DNA from: RYN-428 sp035551995
Lineage (GTDB): Bacteria; Planctomycetota; Phycisphaerae; Tepidisphaerales; Tepidisphaeraceae
DNA length: 64,000 nt
Reading direction: 5' to 3'
Assembly (NCBI GenBank): GCA_035551995.1
Contig: DASZME010000032.1
Coordinates: 1-64,000 of the forward strand
Shown: in pieces, positions 54,320-63,457 of the stretch
How positions within the stretch are numbered: position 1 is the stretch's first letter
Layout of the letters: every line of letters begins with the position of its first letter
The notes under the pieces: generated by a model
Seen by the model: the letters and a program-made list of their open reading frames with translations, nothing else
Database searches by the model: none
Told to the model about the DNA's origin: nothing
Made by a program: the position numbers and the translations under genes

Positions 54320-55330
54320 TTATTTCAATTTGGCGATAATCGCGTCGGCGAACTGCTCTGTTCCGGCTGTACCGCCAAGGTCGCGGGTGAGCGTCTTTCC
54401 CTCGACGAGGACCGCTTCATACGCCTGGCGAAGTTTCTGTGAAATCGTTTCTTCATGCAGGTAGCGAAGCATCATGGTCGCGCTGACGATCAGCGCGAGC
54501 GGGTTGGCCACGCCTTTCCCAGCGATATCAGGCGCGCTGCCATGAACCGCTTCGAAGACGGCGATGTTATCCCCCAGGTTGGCCCCGCCGACCACGCCCA
54601 GCCCGCCGACCAGGCCGGCGCACAGGTCGCTGATCAGGTCTCCATACAGATTTTCCATCAGGAGCACGTCAAATCGCGTCGGGTCCTGCACGAGCTTCAT
54701 GCACCCGGCGTCGACGATCAACTCCTCATATTCTATATTCGGATATTCGTCTTCATAAATTTTCCGGGCGCACGCCAGGAACAGGCCATCGGTCATTTTC
54801 ATAATGTTGGCTTTATGAAAGACCGTGATCTTGCGGCGATGAAACCGCGTCGCATACCTGAAGGCAAAGCGAGCGATGCGCGTGCAAGCCGCCTCGCTGG
54901 CGACCTTCAAACTGGTGACCACGCCCGGCACGACTTCATTTTCGATCCCGCTGTAAAGGCCCTCGGTGTTTTCGCGAAGGATGACCAGATCGACGCCGGT
55001 GTAGCGCGTCGCCACACCGCCGAGGCTGACGACCGGCCGGACCGCCGCGTATAGGTTCAGTTTCTTGCGAAGCTGCACGTTGACGCTGGAAAACCCTTTG
55101 CCGACAGGCGTGGTGACGGGCCCCTTGAGGGCGACTTTGTGCGCTTCGATCGCCGCGAGGGTGCGCAGCGGGAGGACGTTGTCGTGCCCCTGCTCCACCG
55201 CCGACGCCCCGGCGGGCAGCTCGACCCATTCGACGCTAAACCCCGCCGCATCAAGCACGCGCTTCGTGGCGGCCGTCACTTCGGGGCCGATGCCGTCGCC
55301 TTCGATCAATACAACTGTATGTTTTGCCAT
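54320..55330 (-). CDS. NAD-dependent isocitrate/isopropylmalate dehydrogenase-family enzyme
   Basis: This 336-residue beta-decarboxylating dehydrogenase probably acts as NAD-isocitrate dehydrogenase in the citric acid cycle. Key blocks are LIEGDGIGPEV, the substrate region SSVNVQLRKKLNLYAAVRP with RENTEGLYSGIE, the catalytic Lys/Asp regions VFHKANIMKMTDG and DLISDLCAGLVGGLG, and FEAVHGSAPDIAGKG before the coenzyme-binding loop. The Ser in SSVN and the shorter length favour isocitrate over isopropylmalate, though tartrate or homoisocitrate relatives cannot be excluded. It diverges from the DUF3833 lipoprotein gene. Confidence 0.88.
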   Translation of the reverse strand: MAKHTVVLIEGDGIGPEVTAATKRVLDAAGFSVEWVELPAGASAVEQGHDNVLPLRTLAAIEAHKVALKGPVTTPVGKGFSSVNVQLRKKLNLYAAVRPVVSLGGVATRYTGVDLVILRENTEGLYSGIENEVVPGVVTSLKVASEAACTRIARFAFRYATRFHRRKITVFHKANIMKMTDGLFLACARKIYEDEYPNIEYEELIVDAGCMKLVQDPTRFDVLLMENLYGDLISDLCAGLVGGLGVVGGANLGDNIAVFEAVHGSAPDIAGKGVANPLALIVSATMMLRYLHEETISQKLRQAYEAVLVEGKTLTRDLGGTAGTEQFADAIIAKLK

Positions 55331-55477
55331 CGAGTTATGCCGCTCCTTGCCGGTCGCGCTCCAAGATCGGGATTATACCGCCATCGCAAAAAAATTCGCG
55401 TGCGGCATTTAGAGCCAAGTCGTCGTGATGCGTCACATCGTGATCGAACCCGGTCTGCGGTTCGCTATCGCCATGCC

Positions 55478-56005
55478 ATGAACCGATGGCTATGCCTTTG
55501 CGTCGTGGTGATTGCCGCCGGATGTGCCGCCCCATTGCGGCCGGGGGCGTTCGCCGACACCGCGCCCGCGTTCGATCCCATTACATTCTGGACCGGGCGC
55601 ACGGCCTCCTGGGGCGTGATGGAAAATCGAGGCGGCGCGCCCACCGCCATCGTGGTAACCACCACCGACGGGACCGCCGACGGCGCCGATCGACTTCACA
55701 TGATCCAGTATGTCGTCATCGGCGGGAAACAAACCGTCCGCGATTGGCACATCCGCCGCCTCGGCGATGGACGGTTCGAAGCGACCGCCAACGACATGGT
55801 CGGCGCCGCGACGGGCCTGGCGAGCGGCCGCACGTTTCACTGGACGTGGGTCCTGGCGACCAAGCCGGGCGACGCTTTGCGAGATGTCGCGATGGAGCAG
55901 TGGATGTACCTGGCCGACGACGGCACGCTGATGAACCGCACGATCATCACCAAGCTCGGCGTGCGCCTCGCGGAAGTCAGCGAACAGTTCGTGCGCCGCC
56001 AGTAA
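55478..56005 (+). CDS. DUF3833-family lipoprotein
   Basis: The 175-residue protein begins with a lipoprotein signal peptide (LCLCVVVIAAGC) and the domain that follows matches DUF3833: FDPITFWTGRTASWGVMENRGG, VRDWHIRRLGDGRFEATANDMVG and RTFHWTWVLAT, ending with RTIITKLGVRLAEVSEQFVR. The family is of unknown function and usually found in proteobacterial and planctomycete envelopes. The frame is open far upstream, antisense to the isocitrate dehydrogenase start, but only the ATG at 55478 gives a lipobox. It converges with dnaA; their stops are 18 bases apart. Confidence 0.85.
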   Translation: MNRWLCLCVVVIAAGCAAPLRPGAFADTAPAFDPITFWTGRTASWGVMENRGGAPTAIVVTTTDGTADGADRLHMIQYVVIGGKQTVRDWHIRRLGDGRFEATANDMVGAATGLASGRTFHWTWVLATKPGDALRDVAMEQWMYLADDGTLMNRTIITKLGVRLAEVSEQFVRRQ

Positions 56006-56023
56006 GGCGCCTCGCGAGACGGC

Positions 56024-57616
56024 TCATCCCAGCGCCCGGCTGTGTTCTTCCAATCTTTGCAGCAGCTCCGACGCTTCTTCTTCGCGCTCGCCGATCGAGG
56101 TGTTCCACACGAGATTCAAGTTCTTTTGCACCGCCTTGTCGATCCGCTTGCAGGCGCTGATGACCGTGCTGTGATTTCGTTTTCCCATCCGCGAGCCGAT
56201 CTCCGGAAAGCTCAGCGTGCCGGTCTTGCGTACGAGGAACATCGCCACGCTGCGGGCAAGGCTGATCGTTCGCTGGCGGTTGCCGGACATGAGGTCCTTC
56301 AACTCCAGGCCGAAGTAATTGCAGACCGCTTGCAGAATGCTGTCGAAGGCGATCGGAGCCGAATTCTGGCGGTGCAGGTCGCCCAGGGCGGTCTGGGCGG
56401 CGGTGATGTCGGCGGCGCCGCCGGTGTGGCGGACGTGGGCGCTGATTCGCGTGATGGCGCCCTCCAGTTCCCGCACGTTTTGCGTTACCCGCCGGGCGAT
56501 CCACGCGATCACCTCTTCGCCAAGGTTCAGCGACACGCGATCGCTCAGCGACCGCAGAATGCTGCAGCGCGTCGCGTGGTTGGGCGGATCGACCCGCACG
56601 ACCATGCCGCTGACAAAACGATTCACCAGCGATTCCCCGAATTCCTCGATGAGCTTCGGATGGCTGTCGCTGGCCATCACGACCTGTTTGCCCATCGCTT
56701 CGATGGCGTTAAACGTATGCAGGAATTCTTCCTGCGTGGCTTTTTTGCCGCCGAGGAAATGGACGTCGTCGATGACCAGTAGATCCAGATCCCGCATCTT
56801 TCGACGGAAGGCGTCCAGCTTGCTGTTGCGAAGGGCCGAGAGAAATTCGTTGGTGAATTCCTCGCCGGTCAGGTAGAGCCAGCGCTTGGCGGGGTGATGC
56901 GCGATAAACTTGCGACAGATGCCTTGCAACAAGTGGGTCTTGCCCAACCCGCATGGGCCGTGGATGAACAGCGGATTATATTGCGAACCGGGAAATTCGG
57001 CGACATAGCAGGCGGCGTTGTAGGACAGTTGGTTGGTGGGGCCGACAATAAATGTATCGAGGTTATGGCGAAGCTTGGGCCGGGCGTCGAAAGCCGAAGC
57101 GCCTGCGCCCTGGCCGCGCGATTCCGCCGCGGGGCGCTTGGGCGCGGAGGCCGGGTGGAGCGATCGCATCACCGGCGCGTCCAATTTGATGCTGATCGGC
57201 GAATCGTGCAATTCGATCGACGGCCTGGGCGCTTCAAGCGCCATCGCGGCGACAGACTTGCCGTTTGAGTGGCCATCCCCATTTGCGTGGGCGTGGGTAT
57301 CGCCGGTCGGACGGCTTTGGCCGGCCCCCCGCGCCGCCATGGCGTCGGTGGCGAAGAGTTCGGGCACGACGCTGAAGCGAACCGGAAGCGGGCACCCGAG
57401 GACTTCGTGGGCCGCTTCCTGAATCGGACGGGAAAAATTATTCCCGATCCATTCGCTGATAAAATCGTTGGGAACCGCGATCTCCAGGCCGTCCTGGCGC
57501 AGATCCAATCGAGTTGAGTTGTTAAACCAAACGTGAAACCGTTGTTGTCCCACCCGTTGCGCGATGGCGTCTGCCAATCGCGCAAGCTGTACGTCGTTAG
57601 CGCTGATGCAACTCAC
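56024..57616 (-). CDS. dnaA: Chromosomal replication initiator protein DnaA
   Basis: This AAA+ protein binds the replication origin and opens the duplex. Domain I (about residues 8-80, FHVWFNNSTRLDL) leads to a variable linker. The ATPase domain has Walker A GPCGLGKTHLL, Walker B LDLLVIDDVHFL and the sensor VASDSHP-like segment. Domain IV ends with GNRQRTISLARSVAMFLVRK and the DnaA-box-reading RNHSTVISACKRI signature. At 530 residues it is long, mainly through the linker. A GTG at 57614-57616 is well placed behind AAGGAG and begins MSCISANDVQLA; an ATG seven codons upstream is possible. dnaN, recF and gyrB are not adjacent. Confidence 0.95.
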   Translation of the reverse strand: MSCISANDVQLARLADAIAQRVGQQRFHVWFNNSTRLDLRQDGLEIAVPNDFISEWIGNNFSRPIQEAAHEVLGCPLPVRFSVVPELFATDAMAARGAGQSRPTGDTHAHANGDGHSNGKSVAAMALEAPRPSIELHDSPISIKLDAPVMRSLHPASAPKRPAAESRGQGAGASAFDARPKLRHNLDTFIVGPTNQLSYNAACYVAEFPGSQYNPLFIHGPCGLGKTHLLQGICRKFIAHHPAKRWLYLTGEEFTNEFLSALRNSKLDAFRRKMRDLDLLVIDDVHFLGGKKATQEEFLHTFNAIEAMGKQVVMASDSHPKLIEEFGESLVNRFVSGMVVRVDPPNHATRCSILRSLSDRVSLNLGEEVIAWIARRVTQNVRELEGAITRISAHVRHTGGAADITAAQTALGDLHRQNSAPIAFDSILQAVCNYFGLELKDLMSGNRQRTISLARSVAMFLVRKTGTLSFPEIGSRMGKRNHSTVISACKRIDKAVQKNLNLVWNTSIGEREEEASELLQRLEEHSRALG

Positions 57617-58170
57617 GACACGCTCCTTCCCAAGCATTGCCCGTCAATCGCCCGCTTCCGCTCGCACGCATGCGAATCGGATGCGGGAATCACGCCCCGG
57701 CAACTCCTCCATCCCGATACGCGGGAGAAGCCGACGAAAGGCCCAAGGTCCGCGTCAGCCTTGAGGCTACTCCCTCAAGGCAAAAACGTAGACGTAGGCA
57801 TCCGTGCCTGGAAAGTCCATCCCTGTTTTTGTACCCGTCCTATAATGAATCGAATCGGGACAAGAGGTGCTATGACTCTAAAAACCTTGCATCGAAGACC
57901 CGCATTCCTGAAAAGGAATTGGTCGCGGCCTCCTTACCCGATTCTAAATCATCCCTGAACTCGATGAAGTGCAAATCTTATCGAGAGCGAGATGAGTAAC
58001 AAGAGCCAATTTATCTCTTTTGACATGCACAATGCCGTAACCACCGAAGGGACATAGCGTCAGCACAGAAAAAAGATTCTTATCAACCGCTTATGCACAA
58101 TACTATCGGACGCGTGGGCGAGATGTGGAGAAGTTTGTGGAAACAATCACAAAATGCCGATATGAGTTGT
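57617..58170. other. Candidate chromosomal replication origin (oriC)
   Basis: This 554-base gene-free stretch lies just upstream of dnaA. Its right half is AT-rich and holds DnaA-box-like sites close together: TTATGCACA (58091-58099, exact TTATNCACA), TTCTCCACA on the reverse strand (58124-58132, one mismatch), GTTTCCACA reverse (58136-58144, two mismatches) and ACATGCACA (58023-58031, two mismatches). AATTTATCTCTTTT (near 58008) resembles an unwinding element. No protein is supported here. Confidence 0.6.
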
Positions 58171-59211
58171 TTACGCCAGTTTTCGCATCATCGCGACCTT
58201 GCTCGCCAGCCGCGACATGCCGAATCGATAGTAAAGTTTCAGCGCCGGCGCGTTGATCGAATCGACCGCCAGCGACAATCGCCCGATTCCCATCTCCGCC
58301 GTGGCCGACAGCGCGCGGCGCATGAGCCAGTCGCCCAGGCCGCGTCCTCGCGCTTCGGGCGAGATGCCCAGATAAACCAGTTCCGCCGCTTGCCCGCGCG
58401 CCAATCGCGAGAGCAATAAAACGCCGCGCGGCGTGCGCGTCTGGCCCGATGGGTCCATCTCCAGCAGCGCATACCAATGGTTGGGGTCAAACTCGCCGCT
58501 GGCCTTATGACCGGCGATGATATCCTCGATGTCGCGAATGCCGTTGAGCCGTGGGCAATCCAAACTGTCCCGGTAGCTGTCGAGAATCGCGGCGGCAAAA
58601 ATGGGATGGGTCTTCTCGGAATAATTCACCACGGAAAATTCCACCGGCAGCGGCCCCGGCGCCGGCGCTTTGCGGACGGCGCCGTGAAGATAGATCAGTT
58701 CCGCCATGCGCTCGAACCCTGCCGTCTCGAATAACTGCCGTGTCGAGGCGTCGGCGGGATCAAGAAGGGCCTGCGTCAATTGAACATCGCGCGTCGCCAG
58801 CCTTCGGCAGATCATATCGAGCAACATAATCGCCCCCTGGACGCCTTTACCTTGAGGCGGATCGTTGGGCGTAAATAACAGCGTCGTTCGACCTGGACTG
58901 TGGATGGGCAAAACCGCCCAGAGAATCGTGCCGCCACATTCGGCGATCGCCAACTCGCCCAGATCAATGTCGCGAATTCCGGCGAAGGCCAGGAAATCGG
59001 CAAGCTGCTGATCGTCGGCGGCGCGGCCACCGGCGCCAAGGACAAATCGCAAGGCGGGATGAATCTCGTCGGCACGCGCGAACCGGCAGACAATCGAGGC
59101 GGCCGGCCGCTCGGCGATGGCGTCGGGATGACGACGAAAAAAGTTTGACAGGGCGCTCACGTCAACTAAGATTAGCGAGTCTGCTAAATTGGAGCAAAGT
59201 CGAATTCCCAT
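58171..59211 (-). CDS. GNAT-family acetyltransferase with two GNAT-like halves
   Basis: The protein of about 346 residues is an acyl-CoA-dependent acetyltransferase by fold. The C-terminal half contains the acetyl-CoA-binding motif AELVYLGISPEARGRGLGDWLMRRAL followed by LSLAVDSINAPALKLYYRFGM. The N-terminal half has a weaker GNAT-like pattern (GGTILWAVLPIHSPGRTTLL), suggesting a tandem arrangement like mycothiol-synthase-type enzymes. Substrate is unknown. The chosen ATG (59209-59211) begins MGIRLCSNLADSL; an ATG at 59250 or a GTG near 59163 are alternatives. It diverges from a secreted-protein gene, with overlapping 5' ends if the longer form is used. Confidence 0.8.
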   Translation of the reverse strand: MGIRLCSNLADSLILVDVSALSNFFRRHPDAIAERPAASIVCRFARADEIHPALRFVLGAGGRAADDQQLADFLAFAGIRDIDLGELAIAECGGTILWAVLPIHSPGRTTLLFTPNDPPQGKGVQGAIMLLDMICRRLATRDVQLTQALLDPADASTRQLFETAGFERMAELIYLHGAVRKAPAPGPLPVEFSVVNYSEKTHPIFAAAILDSYRDSLDCPRLNGIRDIEDIIAGHKASGEFDPNHWYALLEMDPSGQTRTPRGVLLLSRLARGQAAELVYLGISPEARGRGLGDWLMRRALSATAEMGIGRLSLAVDSINAPALKLYYRFGMSRLASKVAMMRKLA

Positions 59212-59248
59212 CCCTTTGCTTTCTTGCCACACCGCGGAGGTTGCATTC

Positions 59249-59920
59249 ATGTTTACGCGTCTGTTTCGACCCGCCGTTGCCTTGGCTGCCGCACTGGCCG
59301 CCGGTTCCATGCTTGTCGTGCCCGCTTCGACCGCTCAGGCCGGCAAGCATCCCGAGCCAAGCGTCTACCCGCTGCCGACCGCATGGTATCTCACGTTTAA
59401 GCATGGCGCCGTCAAGCGAATCGTCGTGGATGTACCCGGCAGCAATGTGCCGGCCGCGTACTGGTATCTGACTTACGTCGTCACCAACAACACCGGCAAG
59501 GAAGTCGATTTTCTTCCTGATTTCGAGTTGGTGACCCAGGACGGCAAGATCCATCGCAGCGACCAGGCGATTCCGCTTCCGGTATTCAACGCCATTAAGC
59601 GGGCCGAAGGAAATGATCTGCTCATCTCGCCAACCCAGATCGCCGGTCCGTTGCATCAAGGAGAAGACCAGGCCAAGGACAGCGTCGCTATCTGGCGGGA
59701 ACCGCCGGGCCGGCTGGGTACGTTCAGCATCTACGTCGGTGGGCTCAACAGCGAGTTTGTGCATGCGGCGGACAACGACGGCAAGCCGATAACAGACGCC
59801 GACGGCAAGCCGATCACGCTTCGAAAAACCCTTGAGTTGGATTACACGGTGTGGGGGGATGAAGTGAAGCCGGAGCTGGATCTGGTGCATCCCAAGCCGG
59901 ATGAGTGGATTATGCGATGA
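59249..59920 (+). CDS. Secreted protein of unknown function
   Basis: The 223-residue exported protein has a strong GGAGG ribosome site before its ATG. A signal peptide (AVALAAALAAGSMLVVPASTAQA) is followed by a mostly beta region with LPTAWYLTFKHG, YWYLTYVVTNNTGKEVDFLPDFELV and EPPGRLGTFSIYVGGLNSEF. The TNNTGKEVDF pattern recalls immunoglobulin-like domains of planctomycete envelope proteins, but no family is identified. The stop overlaps the ATG of the creatininase-family gene (ATGA), so the two are translated together. Confidence 0.65.
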   Translation: MFTRLFRPAVALAAALAAGSMLVVPASTAQAGKHPEPSVYPLPTAWYLTFKHGAVKRIVVDVPGSNVPAAYWYLTYVVTNNTGKEVDFLPDFELVTQDGKIHRSDQAIPLPVFNAIKRAEGNDLLISPTQIAGPLHQGEDQAKDSVAIWREPPGRLGTFSIYVGGLNSEFVHAADNDGKPITDADGKPITLRKTLELDYTVWGDEVKPELDLVHPKPDEWIMR

Positions 59921-60684
59921 GCGGGGGAAATCCGACTTCTCGATCGGCGACGTGCAAATCCGTTTCACCCGGCGCCCAGGGCCGTTGGATCGAACGGCTG
60001 ACATGGTCCGAGGCGGAACAGGCGATCAAGCGACTGCACACGATCCTCATACCCGTCGGCGCCGCCTGTAAGGAACACGGGCTGCATCTGCCGTTGAATA
60101 CGGATTGGGTGGTGGCCAACTATCTGGCCGAGCGAATCGTTCAGCAGTGCGCCGTATTGGCGTTGCCGACGGTTTCCTACGGGTATTACCCTGCGTTTCT
60201 CGAATATCCCGGTTCGGTCAGCATCGCCGCCGGCGCATTTGAAGAGACGATCGCCGACATCTGCCGGAGCTTTGCCCGGCACGGCGCCCGAAAGTTTTAT
60301 GTGCTCAACACCGGCATCAGTACCCGGGCGCCGCTCGAGGCGGCGCGGGCGGCGCTGAGCGCGGAGGGGATTTCGATGGCCTATAGCGATGCCCACCTTG
60401 CCGCAAGCGCTCGGCGGAGCGTCGAGCGCCAGCCATTCGGAACGCACGCCGACGAGATCGAAACCTCGGTGATGCTCTACATCGCGCCCCAACTCGTAAG
60501 AATGGAACTGGCGGCGCCTGAACTGACCACCAATCATCCCGGCGCCCTGACGCGGAACCCGGCTGGTCCGGGCGTTTATTCCGCCACCGGCGCCTGGGGC
60601 GATCCAACTTTGGCCATGCCGGAAAAAGGGAGGATCATGGTCGAGGCGATCATCGGCGAAATCATGGCGACGCTGGCCGTGTAG
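59917..60684 (+). CDS. Creatininase-family amidohydrolase
   Basis: The 255-residue enzyme belongs to the creatininase/DUF-type amidohydrolase family that uses two metal ions. Metal and active-site motifs are ILIPVGAACKEHGLHLPLNTD and the Glu/His region FGTHADEIETSVMLY; YGYYPAFLEYPGSVS fits the family core. Real creatininases hydrolyse creatinine, but most bacterial homologues act in cofactor pathways such as mycofactocin or on unknown amides. No such pathway genes are beside it. Its start overlaps the preceding stop by four bases, and a 343-base gene-free spacer follows. Confidence 0.87.
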   Translation: MSGGNPTSRSATCKSVSPGAQGRWIERLTWSEAEQAIKRLHTILIPVGAACKEHGLHLPLNTDWVVANYLAERIVQQCAVLALPTVSYGYYPAFLEYPGSVSIAAGAFEETIADICRSFARHGARKFYVLNTGISTRAPLEAARAALSAEGISMAYSDAHLAASARRSVERQPFGTHADEIETSVMLYIAPQLVRMELAAPELTTNHPGALTRNPAGPGVYSATGAWGDPTLAMPEKGRIMVEAIIGEIMATLAV

Positions 60685-61027
60685 AGTCGCGACAGTTTCC
60701 CGAACCCAATTCAAATGGAGCGTGAACCCCGGCCGACACACCTCAATTCCCGCGTCGTCCCATCTGTCGCGCGAATTTCAAAATATTTGGATTTTGGAGA
60801 CCGGGGATCGGGGATGTTATGGGGATGAAGTATGCGGCCTCGAGCGTCCGGCTTGTTCGTCTTCCCGCAACCCGGCTATAATCCACCAACATGATCCCTA
60901 CCGCACCGGCTCCCGAGTTGACCCGGCGCGCTCCGTCGCGCAATTTCGCCGCCGCGCGAGAACATTCCGCTCTTCGCTGAACGCGCTCTTATTCCAACAA
61001 AATGATTCATCCCAGGTACAAACACCT
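60685..61027. other. Gene-free stretch before the DUF1552 gene
   Basis: An open frame crosses this region from 60722, but its translation is unlike the family and precedes the twin-arginine start at 61028, so I do not treat it as coding. No hairpin, repeat or promoter was convincing. Confidence 0.4.
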
Positions 61028-62320
61028 ATGAGCCGTCAGACTTTCCAGCCTCTTTCGCGTCGCACGTTTCTTCGCGCCGCCGGCGTTGCGATGGCGCTGC
61101 CCTTTCTTGATTCGATGCTTCCCCGCGCGATGGCCGACGCCGGCACGGCGGCGCCGCGTCGAATGATCTGCATCTGCACGGCCCTGGGGTTGCACGCGCC
61201 GTACTTCTTCCCCACTGGAGCGGGACGCCAGTACGAATTGTCGCCGTACCTCGAACAGTTGAAGAATCACCGCGATGATTTCACTGTCGTCAGCGGCCTG
61301 ACGCACGTGGCCAACGAGTCGGCGGGACACAACGGCGAGCGCACCTTTCTCACCGGCGCGCACAACCCCGAACTCCCCGGCTTTCGCAACAGCATCTCGA
61401 TCGATCAGCTTTATGCCGACCAGGTCGGCGTCGCCACCCGCTTCCCTTCGCTGGTTCTGGGGACCGGCAGTTCAAGCCTTTCCTTTAGCAGGTCGGGGGT
61501 AGGCGTGCCGGCCGATTCCAGCCCGTCGAAAATTTTCGCCAAGCTCTTTCTTGACGGTACGCCCGACGAGGTGCAGCGCGAAATCGATCGGCTCAACGAG
61601 GGCCGCAGCATTCTCGACGCCGTGGGCGAACAGGCCAAGAGCCTTGGCGGCCGCGTCGGCGCCGGCGACCGCGATAAGCTCGATGAATATTTCACCAGTG
61701 TCCGCGATATGGAAAAACGCCTGGCGGCGGTGCAGTCGTGGTCGCACAAGCCCAAACCCAGGGTCAACGTCCCGATGCCGCACGACGTGCAGAACGTCGC
61801 CGATCTGATCGGGAAAATGGACCTGCTCTTCGACCTGATGCCGTTGGCACTCCAGACCGACAGCACGCGCGTCGTCACCATCCTGATCGGTGGGGAAGAT
61901 TATGTATTGCCGTTGCCGGGCGTGACCATGGGCCACCACTCCCTCTCTCACCACGGCCAGGAACCCACGAAAATCGAGCAGCTCCGCCGGGTCGAAACGG
62001 CCCAGATGAAATCATTCGACGGCTTGCTGACCAAATTGAAAGCGTCGAGCGAAGCGGGCGATCCACTCCTCAAAAACACCACGGTGCTCTTCGGCAGCAA
62101 CCTCGCCAACGCCAGCAGCCATAGTACCACTCACATTCCCGTCGTCGTGGCCGGCGGGCATTTCAAACACGGCCAGCACCTAATGACCGTTCCGAAGGAA
62201 GACACCCGCAGCAGCAAGCCGATGGCCACCCTTTTCGTGTCGATGCTGCAAAGCGTGAAGGTGGAAACCGACACCTTCTGTCACGTCACCGGCACGCTGA
62301 GCGGGTTGGACATGGCGTGA
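61028..62320 (+). CDS. Tat-exported DUF1552 protein
   Basis: The 430-residue protein starts with a twin-arginine signal (LSRRTFLRAAG, residues 9-19) at an ATG within a longer open frame. The mature part is DUF1552: RRMICICTALGLHAPYFFPT, DDFTVVSGLTHV, GHNGERTFLTGAHN, SISIDQLYAD and the late VVTILIGGEDYVLPL...GHHSLSHHG, which resembles an alkaline-phosphatase-like or sulfatase-like fold. In planctomycetes it is usually paired with a DUF1592 cytochrome-like protein; here that partner is at 1993-4494. Export with a cofactor is likely; function is unknown. Confidence 0.9.
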   Translation: MSRQTFQPLSRRTFLRAAGVAMALPFLDSMLPRAMADAGTAAPRRMICICTALGLHAPYFFPTGAGRQYELSPYLEQLKNHRDDFTVVSGLTHVANESAGHNGERTFLTGAHNPELPGFRNSISIDQLYADQVGVATRFPSLVLGTGSSSLSFSRSGVGVPADSSPSKIFAKLFLDGTPDEVQREIDRLNEGRSILDAVGEQAKSLGGRVGAGDRDKLDEYFTSVRDMEKRLAAVQSWSHKPKPRVNVPMPHDVQNVADLIGKMDLLFDLMPLALQTDSTRVVTILIGGEDYVLPLPGVTMGHHSLSHHGQEPTKIEQLRRVETAQMKSFDGLLTKLKASSEAGDPLLKNTTVLFGSNLANASSHSTTHIPVVVAGGHFKHGQHLMTVPKEDTRSSKPMATLFVSMLQSVKVETDTFCHVTGTLSGLDMA

Positions 62321-62357
62321 TCTTCAGGTTCGACGGCTGATTGTCGGCGCGGACCTT

Positions 62358-62786
62358 TCACGCGAGAATGGCCCGGCGAATTCGTTCGATGTCCTGTTCC
62401 AGACTCCCCACGGTGGCGCCGGCGATACGGTGGAGAAACTCGGCCCCGACCCGATACGATTCGGCGCCGCAGCGCCGGCATTGAACGGCACGATAAACAA
62501 GGCTCGAGTCGAACGGCGCCAGGTTAATCGCGAACTCCGTCTCCTTTTCCATCGGCGACGCCAGAATCAGGCCGATCCCCGCGATGGATATATCGATGAT
62601 GACCGCCGCTTCCGGATTGCACGCGGCGCCCTCGATATGCCTGTAAAGAAAGATGGGCTTATTGGCGGGCTTGCGTTTGGTGCGGCGCCTTTGGAGCTTT
62701 GGCTGTCGGGCGGATCCTGGTCGCGGGCCGACTCTCGAACGCATGATGTCCAGCGCAGCTCCGAGTTTTGATAGTCGATTGGCCAT
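62358..62786 (-). CDS. PilZ-like domain protein
   Basis: The 142-residue protein has a basic N-terminal stretch (QPKLQRRRTKRKPANKP) followed by a PilZ-like beta barrel, IIDISIAGIGLILASPM, ending in YRVGAEFLHRI. The D-x-S-x-x-G core is present; the upstream Arg motif is replaced by LYRHIEG, so cyclic di-GMP binding is uncertain. A CRRCG pair near residue 105 is shared as CRPCG with the next gene, its tandem paralogue. The ATG at 62784-62786 is chosen; a longer open frame exists upstream. Confidence 0.72.
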   Translation of the reverse strand: MANRLSKLGAALDIMRSRVGPRPGSARQPKLQRRRTKRKPANKPIFLYRHIEGAACNPEAAVIIDISIAGIGLILASPMEKETEFAINLAPFDSSLVYRAVQCRRCGAESYRVGAEFLHRIAGATVGSLEQDIERIRRAILA

Positions 62787-62893
62787 TGGATCGCCGCGCG
62801 CGGGGTTACCCCGTATCGTCAATATCGGTGTTCCGATGGCGAGGCTCAACTGATTCGCCGCGGGATGGATCTGGCCGTAACTCAGCGGCGCCG

Positions 62894-63304
62894 TCAGTGC
62901 AGAATAGCCTGATGGATGCGGTTAATTTCCTCCCCGACGCTGCCGACGCGATGGAGGAATGCGGCTCCGACTCTATGGGCATTGTCGCCGCAGGGCCTGC
63001 ACCGCATCACGCGATAGATGATGCCGGGATCAGTCGGCGTAAGTTCGATGAGGAATTGATCGCCGTACTTCATCGGCGTCGTCAGAACAAGCCCGATCCC
63101 GCTGACGGATATGTCGATGATGATGGCCTTCTCCGGGTCTCCGGGGGCGCCGTGGGCATATCGCCGAAGAGATATTTCCTTATGGGCGGCCTTGCGCTCG
63201 GCGGCGCGTTTCTGGCTAAAGTCTTCCTTGATTCGCGGCCGTGTCGGCTCTTTGGACTTAATCAGGGTCCGCGCCGGCCCACGTGGTTTTTCTGGCGCCA
63301 CCAT
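62894..63304 (-). CDS. PilZ-like domain protein, tandem paralogue
   Basis: The 136-residue protein has the same plan as its downstream neighbour: a Lys/Arg-rich N-terminus (RPRIKEDFSQKRAAERKAAH), SLRRYAHGAPGDPEKAIIIDISVSGIGLVLTTPM and a C-terminal HRVGAAFLHRVG. The CRPCG pair is also conserved. The start ATG at 63302-63304 follows a strong GGGAGG site. The 107-base gap to the paralogue, both on the minus strand, indicates an operon arising by duplication. Role as a cyclic di-GMP receptor is inferred from the fold. Confidence 0.74.
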   Translation of the reverse strand: MVAPEKPRGPARTLIKSKEPTRPRIKEDFSQKRAAERKAAHKEISLRRYAHGAPGDPEKAIIIDISVSGIGLVLTTPMKYGDQFLIELTPTDPGIIYRVMRCRPCGDNAHRVGAAFLHRVGSVGEEINRIHQAILH

Positions 63305-63457
63305 CGAAATAGCCTCCCATTGAAGCGTGCGTGCCTTCAATCATCGGCGCCCCGACGACCGAGCGTAAGCTGTTTGGGAGAGCGGGGCATGGTCCGCATA
63401 ACCGATGGCGGCCGCGGCGCCTTTGCATTTCCAGCGCGATTGAATTACTAATCTCAA

